The notes beneath the pieces are model-generated. The model saw only the letters and a program-made list of their open reading frames with translations, was not told the DNA's origin and made no database searches. A stretch of DNA of 16,277 nucleotides from JADFUS01 sp036653215 (GTDB lineage: Bacteria; Bacteroidota; Bacteroidia; Bacteroidales; Rikenellaceae): positions 1-16,277 of the forward strand of contig JAVVUK010000031.1 of assembly GCA_036653215.1 (NCBI GenBank), in the 5' to 3' direction. The translations under genes and the position numbers were made by a program. This document shows, one piece after another, positions 15,788 through 16,277 of the stretch; position 1 is the stretch's first letter, and the number at the start of each line of letters is the position of its first letter.

Positions 15788-16277
15788 ATGAAAACAAAAA
15801 TTTTACTCCTGTCACTACTAACATTTGCCTTAGCAGCATGTAGTAACGAGCAGGAAAGCGTAAGTCAAGTTTCCAAAGATGAAACACTTGTAGTTCCACT
15901 ACCTTGTCGTGTCGACACAGAAGGGTATACCCCTGCCCCTAAAGACGTGACAAAATCGGGACTTACAAAGGCTGATATGCCTGAAAAAATAATCATCCCT
16001 GTTGTGTTCCATGTCTTCGGCTCAAGTCAAGGCTCTGGCACGATAGACTTAGCCCGTCTCGAAAAAGTTATAACATGGATAAATAATGACTTTCATGGAG
16101 TGCGTAACCCAGGCGATTATCATTGGAATGGGAATATAGTATCTGAGTTTGACGCTGTTAAAGCAGTCCTTCCGGAGGTAGAATTTCGTCTTGCTCAATT
16201 TGACCCAGACGGCAAGCCTCATACAGGACTATGTATGCACACTGCAGCCGAAGGTAAAGGCGGAGGCAAAGGCAAAG
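15788..16277 (+). CDS. Lipoprotein, M43-type (pappalysin-like) metalloprotease, 5' part
   Basis: The window holds the first 163 residues; the frame stays open at the right edge. Residues 1-18 are a lipoprotein signal with lipobox LAAC (C18 lipidated), followed by SNEQES, acidic residues that could help surface export in Bacteroidetes. Residues about 66-150 (IIIPVVFHVFGSSQG, VITWINNDFHGVRN, VEFRLAQFDPDGKPHTGL) follow the N-terminal pattern of Peptidase_M43 proteins: an IPVVxHV opening, an N-x-DF block, and IEFxLAxxDPxGxxxxGI. The zinc site HExxH would lie beyond the edge, so proteolytic activity cannot be confirmed. The last visible residues are a Gly/Lys-rich stretch, EGKGGGKGK, which looks like an insertion. 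It has its own promoter, separate from the cysS operon. Confidence 0.65.
   Translation, partial: MKTKILLLSLLTFALAACSNEQESVSQVSKDETLVVPLPCRVDTEGYTPAPKDVTKSGLTKADMPEKIIIPVVFHVFGSSQGSGTIDLARLEKVITWINNDFHGVRNPGDYHWNGNIVSEFDAVKAVLPEVEFRLAQFDPDGKPHTGLCMHTAAEGKGGGKGK

Overview
The window is AT-rich and looks like chromosomal DNA of an anaerobic or microaerophilic member of the Bacteroidetes, most likely Bacteroidales. Three things point there. Seven intergenic sites resemble the Bacteroidetes -7 box TAnnTTTG, and three of them also have a TTTG or GTTG -33 box 18-20 nt upstream. The gene content fits: a DUF3078 outer-membrane protein, a WG-repeat kinase, a DUF1573 protein, a four-subunit 2-oxoacid:ferredoxin oxidoreductase and a lipoprotein of the M43 protease type. 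Shine-Dalgarno sequences are weak throughout. Genus is not resolved.

Layout. Positions 1-452 hold no protein gene. They contain two near-identical copies (135 aligned positions, 3 substitutions) of an RNA-like unit: a long AT hairpin, a perfect tRNA T-arm motif and an intrinsic terminator. Then follows a minus-strand block, read right to left. It starts at 6989 with the oxidoreductase operon (ferredoxin, alpha, beta, gamma) and continues through a protein kinase-WG repeat fusion, a DUF3078 outer-membrane protein and glyA, ending at a strong hairpin at 394-426. Positions 7264-8324 (plus) carry a two-gene, split CHR-type (chromate) transporter. An NhaD-type Na+/H+ antiporter faces it tail to tail with only 3 bp between the stop codons.

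From 9906 a promoter drives a compact plus-strand operon: cysS, nadB, a DbpA-like DEAD-box helicase, mqnE (futalosine-pathway menaquinone synthesis) and a secreted DUF1573 protein. The last four genes overlap or nearly overlap one another. A separately promoted lipoprotein gene of the M43 metalloprotease type runs off the right edge.

How the genes fit together. The functions are mostly core metabolism: one-carbon/serine, 2-oxoacid oxidation with ferredoxin, NAD precursor synthesis, menaquinone synthesis, Cys-tRNA charging and ion homeostasis. NadB needs an electron acceptor (fumarate or quinone) and MqnE feeds menaquinone synthesis, so their co-location may be functional. The least explained parts are the duplicated tRNA-like units at the left end and the kinase-WG fusion.
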